Source of the DNA: Dactylosporangium vinaceum
GTDB taxonomy: Bacteria; Actinomycetota; Actinomycetes; Mycobacteriales; Micromonosporaceae
Assembly: GCF_019904175.1 (NCBI RefSeq)
Contig: NZ_CP061913.1
Location: 7,378,001-7,442,000 of the forward strand
Direction of reading: 5' to 3'
Length of the DNA stretch: 64,000 bases
Shown: positions 34,739-42,600 of the stretch, one piece after another
How the letters are laid out: each line of letters opens with the position of its first letter
How positions within the stretch are numbered: the first letter of the stretch is position 1
Program-made: the position numbers and the translations under genes
Notes under the pieces: generated by a model
The model's database searches: none
What the model was told of the DNA's origin: nothing
The model's input: the letters and a program-made list of their open reading frames with translations, nothing else

Positions 34739-35470
34739 TCAGGCCACCTGGAGGTAGGCGGGGACGCCGAGGAGCTCGTCCACGGTGACGAACCGGTAGC
34801 CGCGGGCGAGCAGGCCCTCGACCGTGAGGCGCACGGCGGTGACCGTCTCGGCGCGGTTGCCGCCGTGGCCGTCGAAGCCGTCGTGGAAGATGAGGATCGA
34901 GCCGGGGCGGGTCTTCGCGATGGCGCGGCGGGCCATCCGGGCGCCGGAGATCTGGAAGACCTCGAGGGCGTGGCCGAACTCGCCGGCGACCGGGTTGAGG
35001 CCGTTGCGGTGCAGCATGCGCAGCAGGGCCGGCTGCCGCCACAGCCACGGGGTGCGGGCCAGGGCCGGGGTGCGCCCGGCGACGCCGGTGAGGATGCGCT
35101 GGGTCTGCTCGACCTCGCGCTCGAACGCCCGGGGGCGCAGGTAGGTGCCGAACCTGTGGCTCAGCGAGTGGTTGCCGACGACGTGGCCCTCGTCGAGCAC
35201 GCGCCGGGCGACCTCGGGGTGCCGCTGGACGCAGTCGCCGACCTGGAAGAAGGTCGCGCGGACGCCGTGGTCGGCCATGATGTCGAGGATCTGCGAGGTG
35301 TAGGGCTCGTTCGGGCCGTCGTCGAACGTCAGCGCGACGACCTTCTCGCCGGACGAAGCGGTGGGCGCCTGGTACGGGTACGCCTTCGACGTCGGCGAGA
35401 ACGGCGACATGAGCAGCCAGTAGGACACGCCGAGCGCGGCGGCCACGGCCAGGACGGCGAGCACGATCAT
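34739..35470 (-). CDS. Membrane-anchored polysaccharide deacetylase (CE4)
   Basis: The 243-residue protein has one N-terminal membrane helix (IVLAVLAVAAALGVSYWLL) and a NodB-homology domain. Motif 1 is VALTFDDGPNEPYTSQIL, motif 2 is VGNHSLSHRFG, a zinc-ligand site of the HxxxH type, and later SILIFHDGFDGHGG precedes the C-terminal motif. It probably removes acetyl groups from peptidoglycan or another glycan at the cell surface. Motif 3, normally R-x-P-(Y/W)-G, reads ARTPWLWRQP, slightly divergent. The start overlaps the stop of the upstream glycosyltransferase by four bases. Confidence 0.85.
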   Translation of the reverse strand: MIVLAVLAVAAALGVSYWLLMSPFSPTSKAYPYQAPTASSGEKVVALTFDDGPNEPYTSQILDIMADHGVRATFFQVGDCVQRHPEVARRVLDEGHVVGNHSLSHRFGTYLRPRAFEREVEQTQRILTGVAGRTPALARTPWLWRQPALLRMLHRNGLNPVAGEFGHALEVFQISGARMARRAIAKTRPGSILIFHDGFDGHGGNRAETVTAVRLTVEGLLARGYRFVTVDELLGVPAYLQVA

Positions 35471-36231
35471 CGGAAGTCCTCCCGGAACGCCGGAGCCTGG
35501 CCGAACACGCGCCGGCCGGTGATCCGGTTGACGGTGTAGGTCAGCAGGTAGTGCACGACGAGCGACACGAACACGTTGTACATGAAGCCGCGGGCCAGGC
35601 GCCGGCCCGAGGTGAACGTCGGGTTGGCGTGGTCGTAGACGACCCGGCCCTTCCCGCGCAGCCGGCGCAGCTGGTCGAGCTCGTCGCCGCCCTGGGTGAG
35701 GCCGGTGTCGTAGCCGGTCCACGCGTCGCGGCGGAACGCGATGTTCGTGGCGCTGGCGTAGACGGCCCGCCCGGTCACCCGGTAGACGGCGTTGACGGCG
35801 CCGAACAGGCCGCGGCCGAAGTAGCGGCCCCAGCGCGGGCCGTCGGCGTAGGTGCAGGGGCCGACGACGGCGACGATCCGCTCGTCGGCGCGGAACCCGG
35901 CGTCGATCCGGCTCAGCCAGTCGCGCTCGTAGACCGTGTCCGCGTCGGCCGAGACCACGATCTCGCCGCGGGCCGCGAGGGTGCCCGCCTGCCGGGCGTT
36001 GCACACGCCGGGTGTCGGCTCGGTGACGACCACGGCGCCGAAGTCGCGGGCCACGCCGGCCGTGTCGTCGGTGCAGTTGTTGTCGACGACCACGACCTCG
36101 AACTCGCCGTCGAAGTCCTGTTTTCGCAGCGAGAGGAGCGCGTCTGTGAGGTAACGCTCCTCGTTGTAGCACGGGATGACGACGCTGAACCGCGGCCTGG
36201 ATGTCATGCCGATGAGTCTTGGCGTTTCCAT
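35467..36231 (-). CDS. Family 2 glycosyltransferase
   Basis: The 254-residue protein has the GT-A fold of GT2 enzymes: FSVVIPCYNEERYLTDALLSL at the N terminus, VVVVDNNCTDDTAGVARDFGA, the sugar-nucleotide/metal DxD in VVSADADTVYERDWL and a C-terminal hydrophobic region (MYNVFVSLVVHYLLTYTVN) that may sit in the membrane. It is coupled to the polysaccharide deacetylase by an ATGA overlap, so the two probably make or modify one surface glycan. The ATG at 36231 is chosen; ATG at 36207 is an alternative. Confidence 0.85.
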   Translation of the reverse strand: METPRLIGMTSRPRFSVVIPCYNEERYLTDALLSLRKQDFDGEFEVVVVDNNCTDDTAGVARDFGAVVVTEPTPGVCNARQAGTLAARGEIVVSADADTVYERDWLSRIDAGFRADERIVAVVGPCTYADGPRWGRYFGRGLFGAVNAVYRVTGRAVYASATNIAFRRDAWTGYDTGLTQGGDELDQLRRLRGKGRVVYDHANPTFTSGRRLARGFMYNVFVSLVVHYLLTYTVNRITGRRVFGQAPAFREDFR

Positions 36232-36475
36232 CGATCAAAACGATCCGGAACTCCCCCGAATCGCACCGGGGGCTTTCCCCCGAGGAAACCGCGGGTTCCC
36301 CCTACTCCTTCGGGACCCCGGCGGGCGGCGCCGTGCTGCGGGCACTGCACCGCGGCTTCGCCCGGGTTCCGGAGACCGGCGACCTGGCCCCAGTTCACCG
36401 GTTTACTCACCCGGGCGCTGCACACCTGCGAGCGGCTGCAGCGTTCGTCACCCGCATCCCCTAAGATCGGGCGCG

Positions 36476-36802
36476 ATGTCGCCTCGCATCCTGCAGTCCG
36501 GACTCGGCGTCGCGGTCGCCATTGCCGGCAACCTCGTCGCCGACATCGCCGTGCTCGTGACACTGCGCGCGCACGGCGGCGGTGGCCTGGGCTGCGGGTC
36601 CTCGCTGGACCCGAGCGGGCGGTTCTCGCTGCTCACCGCGCTCATCCTGACCTACGGCATCGCGCAGCTGGTGCTCGGTGGGGCCGCGTTCGGCCTGTCG
36701 TACCTGGTCAAGCCGCCACCGGCGTACTGGGCGGCGCTGCGGGCGGGCTGGGCGGTCCTGGCCCTGCTGTCCGTCCTGTCCATGTTCTACCCGGGCTGCT
36801 GA
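36476..36802 (+). CDS. Small membrane protein of unknown function
   Basis: The 108-residue protein has three predicted membrane helices (GVAVAIAGNLVADIAVLVTL, LTALILTYGIAQLVLGGAAFGLSYLV, WAVLALLSVLSMFY) with a Gly-rich loop. It carries no known motif. No ribosome site precedes the ATG, but TAAGAT at 36462-36467, 14 bases before the start, would give a leaderless message. The roughly 240 bases upstream are less GC-rich than the surroundings and contain no convincing gene. It is convergent with the membrane protein at 36812. Confidence 0.6.
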   Translation: MSPRILQSGLGVAVAIAGNLVADIAVLVTLRAHGGGGLGCGSSLDPSGRFSLLTALILTYGIAQLVLGGAAFGLSYLVKPPPAYWAALRAGWAVLALLSVLSMFYPGC

Positions 36803-36811
36803 CGGGCCCGC

Positions 36812-37279
36812 CTACCGCTCGACCGCCACGGCACCGTCGGTGATGCGCTGCCACTCGAGGGCGGTGCGCCGGTCGACGTCGCGGACCTCGACGCGGCCCG
36901 ACTGCCCCTGGGGGTACTGCTTCGGCCGCGCGCGCACCGCCCCGACCTGGAGCACGAGGCTTACCAGCGCGAGCCCGGCGATGACGGGCAGCGCGCCGGT
37001 GATCGTCACCGGCCCGCCCGTCAGCTCGGAGATCACCGTGCCCGCGACGAGCGCGAAGCCGATCCAGGACAGCACCACGTTGACGACGGTCAGCCGGTCG
37101 AACGGCCGCATGCGCCGAGCCTGGCCTTCGGTGAGCGGCACGGCGACCCGCACCGTCCACCAGCCGCTGCGCCCGGCGTTGATGCGGAGCCTGACCGGCG
37201 CTGCGTCCGGCGCGCCGTCCACGATCGAGGTCGCCGGCAGCGGCAGGTCACGCGAGCGCAGGTCCCAGGAGACCATCAT
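36812..37279 (-). CDS. Two-helix membrane protein of unknown function
   Basis: The 155-residue protein has a hydrophilic N-terminal domain (MVSWDLRSRDLPLPATSIVDG), two membrane helices at about 64-82 and 93-112 (VVNVVLSWIGFALVAGTVI; PVIAGLALVSLVLQVGAV), and a charged C-terminal segment. No catalytic or binding motif is recognisable. It is read from the same strand as the DUF5997 gene, 22 bases downstream of it, so the two may be co-transcribed. Confidence 0.65.
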   Translation of the reverse strand: MMVSWDLRSRDLPLPATSIVDGAPDAAPVRLRINAGRSGWWTVRVAVPLTEGQARRMRPFDRLTVVNVVLSWIGFALVAGTVISELTGGPVTITGALPVIAGLALVSLVLQVGAVRARPKQYPQGQSGRVEVRDVDRRTALEWQRITDGAVAVER

Positions 37280-37301
37280 GGCCTCATTATGGGACCGCTC
37301 A

Positions 37302-37679
37302 TCAATGCGCGGTGTCCCGCTCCTGGAGGCGCCGCTGCTCGCGCTTGACCTCGGCCAGATTCTCGCGCTCGCGGACCAGCCACTCCGGCGGGTCGGCGTT
37401 GAGCTCGGCGATCTCTGCGGTGGTCAGGGCCTCGGTCACCCCGCCGCGGGCCAGGCCGCTGTTTGACACGCGCAGCCGCGCGGCGACCACGTTGCGCGGG
37501 TGCGGGCCGTCACGGCGCAGGTCGGCCAGCCACTGCGGCGGGTTGCGCCGCAGTTCGTCGAGCTCGTCGCGGGACACCAGGCGGTCCTGGAACTCCCGCG
37601 GGGTGGCCGGCAGATACACGTCGAGCTTCTGCGCGGCGGTTGCGGGCTTCATCACCTGGGTCTGCTTCGGCTTACTCAC
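37302..37679 (-). CDS. DUF5997-family protein
   Basis: The 125-residue protein contains the DUF5997 pattern: MKPATAAQKLDVYLPATPREFQD near the N terminus, then two copies of a short helix-loop unit, LDELRRNPPQWLADLRRDGPHPR and IAELNADPPEWLVRERENLAEVK. The duplication inside such a small protein is clear. The family is confined mainly to actinobacteria and has no known function. It is divergent from a LysR-type effector-domain protein 31 bases away, a pairing that recurs in related genomes as far as I recall. Confidence 0.78.
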   Translation of the reverse strand: MSKPKQTQVMKPATAAQKLDVYLPATPREFQDRLVSRDELDELRRNPPQWLADLRRDGPHPRNVVAARLRVSNSGLARGGVTEALTTAEIAELNADPPEWLVRERENLAEVKREQRRLQERDTAH

Positions 37680-37710
37680 CCGGCAATGCTAGACGGTAGT
37701 GTTTTGATCC

Positions 37711-38373
37711 GTGACATTCCGCCTGCTCGTCGTGCCCGGCATCGTCATCGACCGCTGGCGGCAGACCTGGGCGGAGCGCCGGCCGGCCGTGCCGCTGCAG
37801 CTGGTCCAGGCGCCGGCCGCCGACGCTCAGCGGCTCCTCGGCACCGACGGCGACGCGGCACTGCTGCGGCTGCCGGTGGATCGCGACAAGCACCACGCGA
37901 TCCCGCTGTACACGGAGCAGTCGGTTGTCCTGGCCCACCGCGACCACGTGCTGCACGCCGCGGACGAGCTGACCCTGGCCGAGATCGCCGAGCTCGGGGA
38001 GCCGCTGCTGCGCCCCCTCGACGACGTGCTGAGCTGGGACTCGCCGGCGTCGCCGGGCGTCGAGCGGCCGGAGACGACCGAGGCGGCCGTCGAGTGGGTC
38101 GCGGCCGAGGTAGGGCTGCTGGTGGTGCCGCAGTCACTCGCGCGGCTGTATCACCGCAAGGACGTGAAGTACAAGCCGGTCACCGACGGGCCGGAGTCCG
38201 CGGTCGCCCTCGCGTGGCCGGTCGACGGGCACTCCGAGCTGGTCGAGGAGATGATCGGGATCGTGCGCGGGCGCACCGCGAACAGCACGCGGGGCCAGGT
38301 CAGCGCCGCGCCGGCCCGCAGGAAAGGGCCGGCGAGCAGGGGCACCGGCTCACCTGCTCGCCGACCGCGCTGA
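37711..38373 (+). CDS. Stand-alone LysR-type substrate-binding domain protein without HTH
   Basis: The 220-residue protein begins directly with the first strand of a LysR effector domain (FRLLVVPGIVIDRWRQTWAERRP) and continues through both lobes (ALLRLPVDRDKHHAIPLYTEQSVVLAHRDH; TTEAAVEWVAAEVGLLVVPQSLARLYHRKDV), but there is no N-terminal helix-turn-helix and no room for one in the 31-base spacer. It ends in a basic, disordered tail. The GTG start follows TAGTGT (37697) by the distance expected of a leaderless message. It cannot bind DNA by the usual LysR mode. Confidence 0.75.
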   Translation: MTFRLLVVPGIVIDRWRQTWAERRPAVPLQLVQAPAADAQRLLGTDGDAALLRLPVDRDKHHAIPLYTEQSVVLAHRDHVLHAADELTLAEIAELGEPLLRPLDDVLSWDSPASPGVERPETTEAAVEWVAAEVGLLVVPQSLARLYHRKDVKYKPVTDGPESAVALAWPVDGHSELVEEMIGIVRGRTANSTRGQVSAAPARRKGPASRGTGSPARRPR

Positions 38374-38383
38374 CTACGGGGGA

Positions 38384-39877
38384 TCAGGCTCCGATGGTGG
38401 ACTGCGGGCCGGAGTACGTCCTGACCAGGTTCGGCACGTCGGCCGCCGGGTCGAGGGTGTACGAGTAGAACGAGTGCGGGTCGAACGCCGAACCCGACGT
38501 CTGCTGCTTGCCGCTGCTGTTGACCACGATCGAGCCGGACTGCTTGAGCTGTGCGGTGCCGTCCGGGTAGTACGGGTTGGTGACGTGGTCGAAGTAGCTG
38601 TTCTCCAGCACCATCTTCGTGCTGCCCCGGCTGTAGTTGCCGTAGCTGGTGATGTCGGCCAGATAGTTGTTGTAGAGGTGCGCGTAGGCGAGGTTGTCGG
38701 CGCTGGGGTTGCGCTGGTTGTTGTCGTGCAGCCAGTTGTGGTGGATCGTCATCCGGGCCGTCACGTTGTCGGTCCAGCCGATGCCGAAGACCTTGTTGTG
38801 GTTGCCCATCTGGTTCCACGACACCGTGACGAACGACGTGTCCTTGCGCGAGTCGATGTAGCCGTCGTTGATGTTGGTGAACGTGTTGTGGTCGATCCAC
38901 ACGTGGTCGGCGGTGTCCATCTGGATGCCGTCGTAGTCGAAGTCCTTGTCGTCCGGGTCGTCGGAGGCCACGGCGGTGTCGCCGATCGTCAGGTTCCGGA
39001 TGATGACGTTGTGGACGCCGGCGCCGAGGAAGAAGCCGCCGGCCTTGATGCGCCCGTTCCGGCCGGCGCCGATGATGGTCTTGTTCGACGCGACCGGGAT
39101 CTCGTAGCCGTACGTCGGGTACGTGATCGTGGCGTTGACCCGGATCGTGTAGGCCGCGCTGTTCGTGGCGTACCGCAGCAGGTCGGCGTACGTGGTCACG
39201 GTGACGGTGGTGCCGCCGGCGCCGCCTGTCGTGCCGCCGTTGGTGCTCGCGAACCCGTCGGCGGTGTTGGACCAGGTGCGCCCGCCTCCGCCGGTGGTCG
39301 CGCCCGGCGTGGTCGGCCCGGAGGTGGAGCCGCTGACGTAGGTGAAGCTCCACTGCATCCGGGCGACGTCGGCGCACGCCTCCTCGACGATCGGGTTGTT
39401 CCCGGCCGTGGAGCCGTCCTTGTCACTGATGCACAGCCCGGTCGCCACCGACCTCACCAGATACTTGCCCGCCGACGCGGTCGACGCGGCGAACGTCCAC
39501 AGCTGATTGGCCTTGGTGCCGTCGCCGCAGCCGTACTGCTGCAGCTGCGTGCCGGACGCGGTGCTCGACGAGGGCACGTCGATGCACCGGCCGCTGTTGC
39601 CGTTCGCGAGGTTGAACCGGTTGTTCGCCTGCGCGACCGCCTTCCACTGCAGGTGGCTCACGGTCGTCGAGCAGGCGGCCTGCACGAGCGGCGCGCTGTT
39701 GTCGGCCGACGCGCCCACGACGTCGATGCACTTGCCGCTGGCGCCCGACGCGAGGGTGTACACGCCGCCGCCGACGGGGGCGGTGGCGGCCTCGGACGGC
39801 CAGACGGTGATCGCCAGAACCGTGGCGGAGACCGCGGCCGTGACGGCGGCCGCGATCAGGGTTCGGGATGGTGACAT
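38384..39877 (-). CDS. Secreted pectate lyase (PL1) with N-terminal ricin-type lectin domain
   Basis: The 497-residue protein has a signal peptide (LIAAAVTAAVSATVLAITVWPSEAA), a beta-trefoil RICIN domain (about 40-185, with QxW-type repeats LQWKA, NQLWTF and MQWSF), a Gly/Thr linker and a right-handed beta-helix pectate lyase domain. The latter shows IRVNATI, NKTIIGAGRNGRI, VIIRNLTIGD, DGIQMDTADHVWIDHNTF, DGYIDSRKDTSFVTVSWNQM and HHNWLHDNNQRNPSA, the Ca-binding and catalytic regions of PL1. It cleaves polygalacturonate in plant cell walls. AGAGGA precedes the ATG. The upstream gene on the same strand is the sigma factor fused to another pectate-lyase-like beta-helix. Confidence 0.92.
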   Translation of the reverse strand: MSPSRTLIAAAVTAAVSATVLAITVWPSEAATAPVGGGVYTLASGASGKCIDVVGASADNSAPLVQAACSTTVSHLQWKAVAQANNRFNLANGNSGRCIDVPSSSTASGTQLQQYGCGDGTKANQLWTFAASTASAGKYLVRSVATGLCISDKDGSTAGNNPIVEEACADVARMQWSFTYVSGSTSGPTTPGATTGGGGRTWSNTADGFASTNGGTTGGAGGTTVTVTTYADLLRYATNSAAYTIRVNATITYPTYGYEIPVASNKTIIGAGRNGRIKAGGFFLGAGVHNVIIRNLTIGDTAVASDDPDDKDFDYDGIQMDTADHVWIDHNTFTNINDGYIDSRKDTSFVTVSWNQMGNHNKVFGIGWTDNVTARMTIHHNWLHDNNQRNPSADNLAYAHLYNNYLADITSYGNYSRGSTKMVLENSYFDHVTNPYYPDGTAQLKQSGSIVVNSSGKQQTSGSAFDPHSFYSYTLDPAADVPNLVRTYSGPQSTIGA

Positions 39878-39992
39878 GCGTGGTCCTCTTCTCGAAGCGG
39901 GGGCTGAACCATCCCTGTAGATGACGGGGGCTCCGCGCCGATAACGAGAACTTGCGGACACTTGCTGAACGGCTGGGGTACCGGCGAAAATT

Positions 39993-42128
39993 TCACGACT
40001 CGGACATCGAGGCGCCCATGCCGTTGCCGGTGGACAGGAAGTTCGTGGCCGGCAGCGTGCCGTCGGCGCTGCGCGGACCCTCGGCGGCCGCGGCGTCCGT
40101 GGACCGGAACATCGTCGCGTCCCAGGTGCCCTCGTCCCACGTGTTGCGGCTCGTGTGCACGGCCGCGCTCAGGCTCACCGAGTTGTCGTTGCCGATGGCG
40201 ACGTTGGCGCGCAGGGTGGCCGGCGTGGTCGGCAGGCCGAAGCCGGTGGCGCCGTTGCGAAACGCGGTGTTGTTCGACAGGCGCAGCTCGGCCGGGTTGC
40301 CGCCGTCGGCGAAGCCGTTGTGGATGTTGCCCCAGGCCGCGTTGTGCCGCACGCTGTGGCTCGCGGCGGCCGGCGGGCTGCCGCCGCCGAACGTGAAGCC
40401 GTTGCCGTTGCTCTTCCAGCCGGCCACGTTCCAGCGGTTGACGCCGTTGCCGAACGCCCAGTTGTGCTCGATGTCGATCGGGGTGGCGAAGTCGCCGAAG
40501 TCGAAGCCGTCGTCGGCGTTGTCGAACGCGCGGCAGCCGCGCACGACGTTGCCGCGGCCGGAGCCGAACTTGATGGCCATGCCGATGCCTGACGAGCCCT
40601 GGTCGTCGGGGTCGTGGTTGGCGTAGAAGTCGCTGTCGAGGACCTGGTTGCCCGTCGTGTTCTCGCCGCGCAGCGTGAGGCCGGACTCGACGTTGTCGTG
40701 CATCGACAGCCGCTGGAACACACTGCCCTGGCACGACACGCACACGTAGGCGTGGCTGCGGGAGTTCTTGACCTCGAGGCCCTGCACCGTCCAGTAGCTG
40801 CCGTGCTGGGTGATGGCCCACTTGCCGGCCGGGATGCGGCTCGCGTCGATGACCGGGCGCTCGTCCCCGTATGCGCTGAGCGTGATCCGGTGCGTCTCGT
40901 CGCCGCTGGTGTCCAGCACGATCGGCGCCGCCGGCCGGTAGGTGCCGCCGCGCAGGGTGATCGTCTGGCCGGGCCTGACGAGCGTCGCCGCCTTGCCGAT
41001 GGTGGCGAACGGATGCTCGATGCTGCCGTCGTCGCCGTCGCTGCCGTCGGGCGCGACGAAGTACTCGGCCCGGATCAGCCCGGCCGTGCTCGACGGCCCG
41101 GCCGGCCCGCCCGGGGTCGCGGACGGCGCACCCGGCGGCTCGGGGGCGACCGCACCGCCGGTGGCCGGGGGCGCGGCGACGTCGGCCGGGCGGTCCTCGC
41201 CGGCCAGCGGCGTCTCGTACACCGCGACCGCGATCCCGCCGCCGGCCACCATCGCGACCGCGGCGATCGCGGCCGCCTTGGTCTGCACGAAGTGCTGCAG
41301 GCTGCCCAGCACACCCGTCGTGGCCGCGCCGACCTTCAGGCCCTTGAACGCGAACAGGGGCAGCGGCAGCGCGGCGATGCCCGGCAGCAGCTTCTCCGGC
41401 GCCAGCAGGTCGGCCGAGAGCCCGGAGCACCGGCGGCAGCCGCGGACGTGCCGGGTGATCCGCTTGCGCCAGAGCGCGTCGGTCCCGCCGCCCCACGCCT
41501 TGAGCAGCTCGGCCAGGTCGGGGCAGCGCGGGGTGGCGTGCAGGGCCCGCACGAGCCCGCGGGCCCCGTCGAGCTGCGCCCGCATCCGCTGCACCCGCAC
41601 GGCCGCGTGCGCCGGCTTGAGCCCCATGGCCGCGGCGAGCTCGGCCCGGGTCAGCTCCCCGGTGGCCTCCTGCCACCACAGCGCGAGCAGGTGCCGGTCG
41701 GCGTCGTCGAGCCACCGGGTCGCCTCGGCCAGCTCCTTGCGCTGCCCGGTGAGCATCAGCCCGGTGAGGCTGCGCTCCTCGAAGTCGCCGCCGGGATCGG
41801 CCAGCTCCTCGGGCACCTCCCGGGCCGGTGGGTGGCGCCGGGTCGCGCCCCGGCGGTGCATCTGGATCTGCCGGTAGGCGATCGCCACCACCCACGACCG
41901 GAACCGGTCCGGCTCGCGCAGTCCCGGCAGCCCGCGCACGACCTGGATCATCGTCTCCTGGACGAGGTCGTCGACGTCGGCGTGGCGGTGCAGTGCGCGG
42001 CCGATGATGTTGTAGACAAGCGGCAGGTGCGCCGAGATGAGCGCATCGAGGGCCTGCTCGTCACCGCCTTGCGCCGCCGGCACCAGCGAGGTCGTGTCCC
42101 GGACCGGCACGGTCTCACCCTGCGTCAC
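39993..42128 (-). CDS. ECF sigma factor fused to zinc finger, membrane helix and extracellular beta-helix domain
   Basis: The 711-residue protein starts as an ECF sigma factor: region 2 at about 24-92 (HRHADVDDLVQETMIQVVRGL; FRSWVVAIAYRQIQMHRR) and region 4 at about 130-190. Then comes a ZAS-like zinc motif His227-x3-Cys231-x2-Cys234 in RKRITRHVRGCRRC, as in anti-sigma factors, a membrane helix at about 284-304, a Pro/Gly/Ala linker, and from about 355 a right-handed beta-helix of the pectate lyase L/DUF1565 kind (YFVAPDGSDGDDGSIEHPFATIGKAA). One chain thus carries sigma, a brake, an anchor and an outside glycan-type domain. The GTG pair at 42131/42128 follows AGGGGA; 42128 has better spacing. 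Confidence 0.85.
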   Translation of the reverse strand: MTQGETVPVRDTTSLVPAAQGGDEQALDALISAHLPLVYNIIGRALHRHADVDDLVQETMIQVVRGLPGLREPDRFRSWVVAIAYRQIQMHRRGATRRHPPAREVPEELADPGGDFEERSLTGLMLTGQRKELAEATRWLDDADRHLLALWWQEATGELTRAELAAAMGLKPAHAAVRVQRMRAQLDGARGLVRALHATPRCPDLAELLKAWGGGTDALWRKRITRHVRGCRRCSGLSADLLAPEKLLPGIAALPLPLFAFKGLKVGAATTGVLGSLQHFVQTKAAAIAAVAMVAGGGIAVAVYETPLAGEDRPADVAAPPATGGAVAPEPPGAPSATPGGPAGPSSTAGLIRAEYFVAPDGSDGDDGSIEHPFATIGKAATLVRPGQTITLRGGTYRPAAPIVLDTSGDETHRITLSAYGDERPVIDASRIPAGKWAITQHGSYWTVQGLEVKNSRSHAYVCVSCQGSVFQRLSMHDNVESGLTLRGENTTGNQVLDSDFYANHDPDDQGSSGIGMAIKFGSGRGNVVRGCRAFDNADDGFDFGDFATPIDIEHNWAFGNGVNRWNVAGWKSNGNGFTFGGGSPPAAASHSVRHNAAWGNIHNGFADGGNPAELRLSNNTAFRNGATGFGLPTTPATLRANVAIGNDNSVSLSAAVHTSRNTWDEGTWDATMFRSTDAAAAEGPRSADGTLPATNFLSTGNGMGASMSES

Positions 42129-42200
42129 CACTGTTCCCCTTCGCCCGCAACCCCGGCGCCGACGGTCGGCAACCGACCGGGCGCCCTGGCCGAGGCGAAT

Positions 42201-42228
42201 GTTTACACAACCCACCAGGCGTGTAAAC
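42201..42228. promoter_or_regulatory. Inverted repeat GTTTACAC-N12-GTGTAAAC upstream of the sigma fusion
   Basis: Perfect 8-bp arms (42201-42208 and 42221-42228) are separated by 12 bases, 73 bases upstream of the sigma-fusion start, in an unusually AT-rich stretch. Its size and symmetry suggest a LacI-, ROK- or GntR-type operator, perhaps a sugar-acid-responsive repressor. The binding protein is unknown. Confidence 0.5.
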
Positions 42229-42310
42229 GCCCGAAACATAGAACGAAACGGATTTCGAAAAGATGTTATCGCTCCCATCGGCGCGGCATCTACTCGATGC
42301 GGGCCCTGCC

Positions 42311-42486
42311 TCAATCACCCTCCGTGAACGTGATGGCCCGGTGCAGCACCACCCGTTCGAGATGATCGACGGCCCGCGCGGCGGCGCGCCGATCGGGCCG
42401 AGCAGTGCGGCCAGGTGGCCGGGGGTGTCGACGGCCGGGCCATAGGCGTGCTCGACGCGGCCCCAGTCGATGCCGATGGCGTTCAT
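42311..42486 (-). pseudogene. Truncated, frameshifted remnant of a HEAT-repeat protein gene
   Basis: An ATG at 42486, preceded by GAGG, opens MNAIGIDWGRVEHAYGPAVD and continues to TPGHLAALLG. A shift of two bases after that codon restores a second in-frame stretch, AAARAVDHLERVVLHRAITF, before a stop at 42311. The joined sequence resembles the first 55-60 residues of actinobacterial HEAT-repeat proteins (HAYG.A.D.P..L..L; A...L...V.HQGT), which are normally several hundred residues long. The rest is missing. I read this as a decayed gene start; the family assignment comes from memory of the N-terminal pattern. Confidence 0.5.
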
Positions 42487-42600
42487 GCGAGGGACCTCAG
42501 CGCTCGCTCTGCCGGGTTGGCCGATGCGAGGCACACTGGGTTGGTGGCGGCGGTCGAGTGGCGGGAGGTGTGGCGGGTCGTCCGCGTTCGCCTGCGGCGT

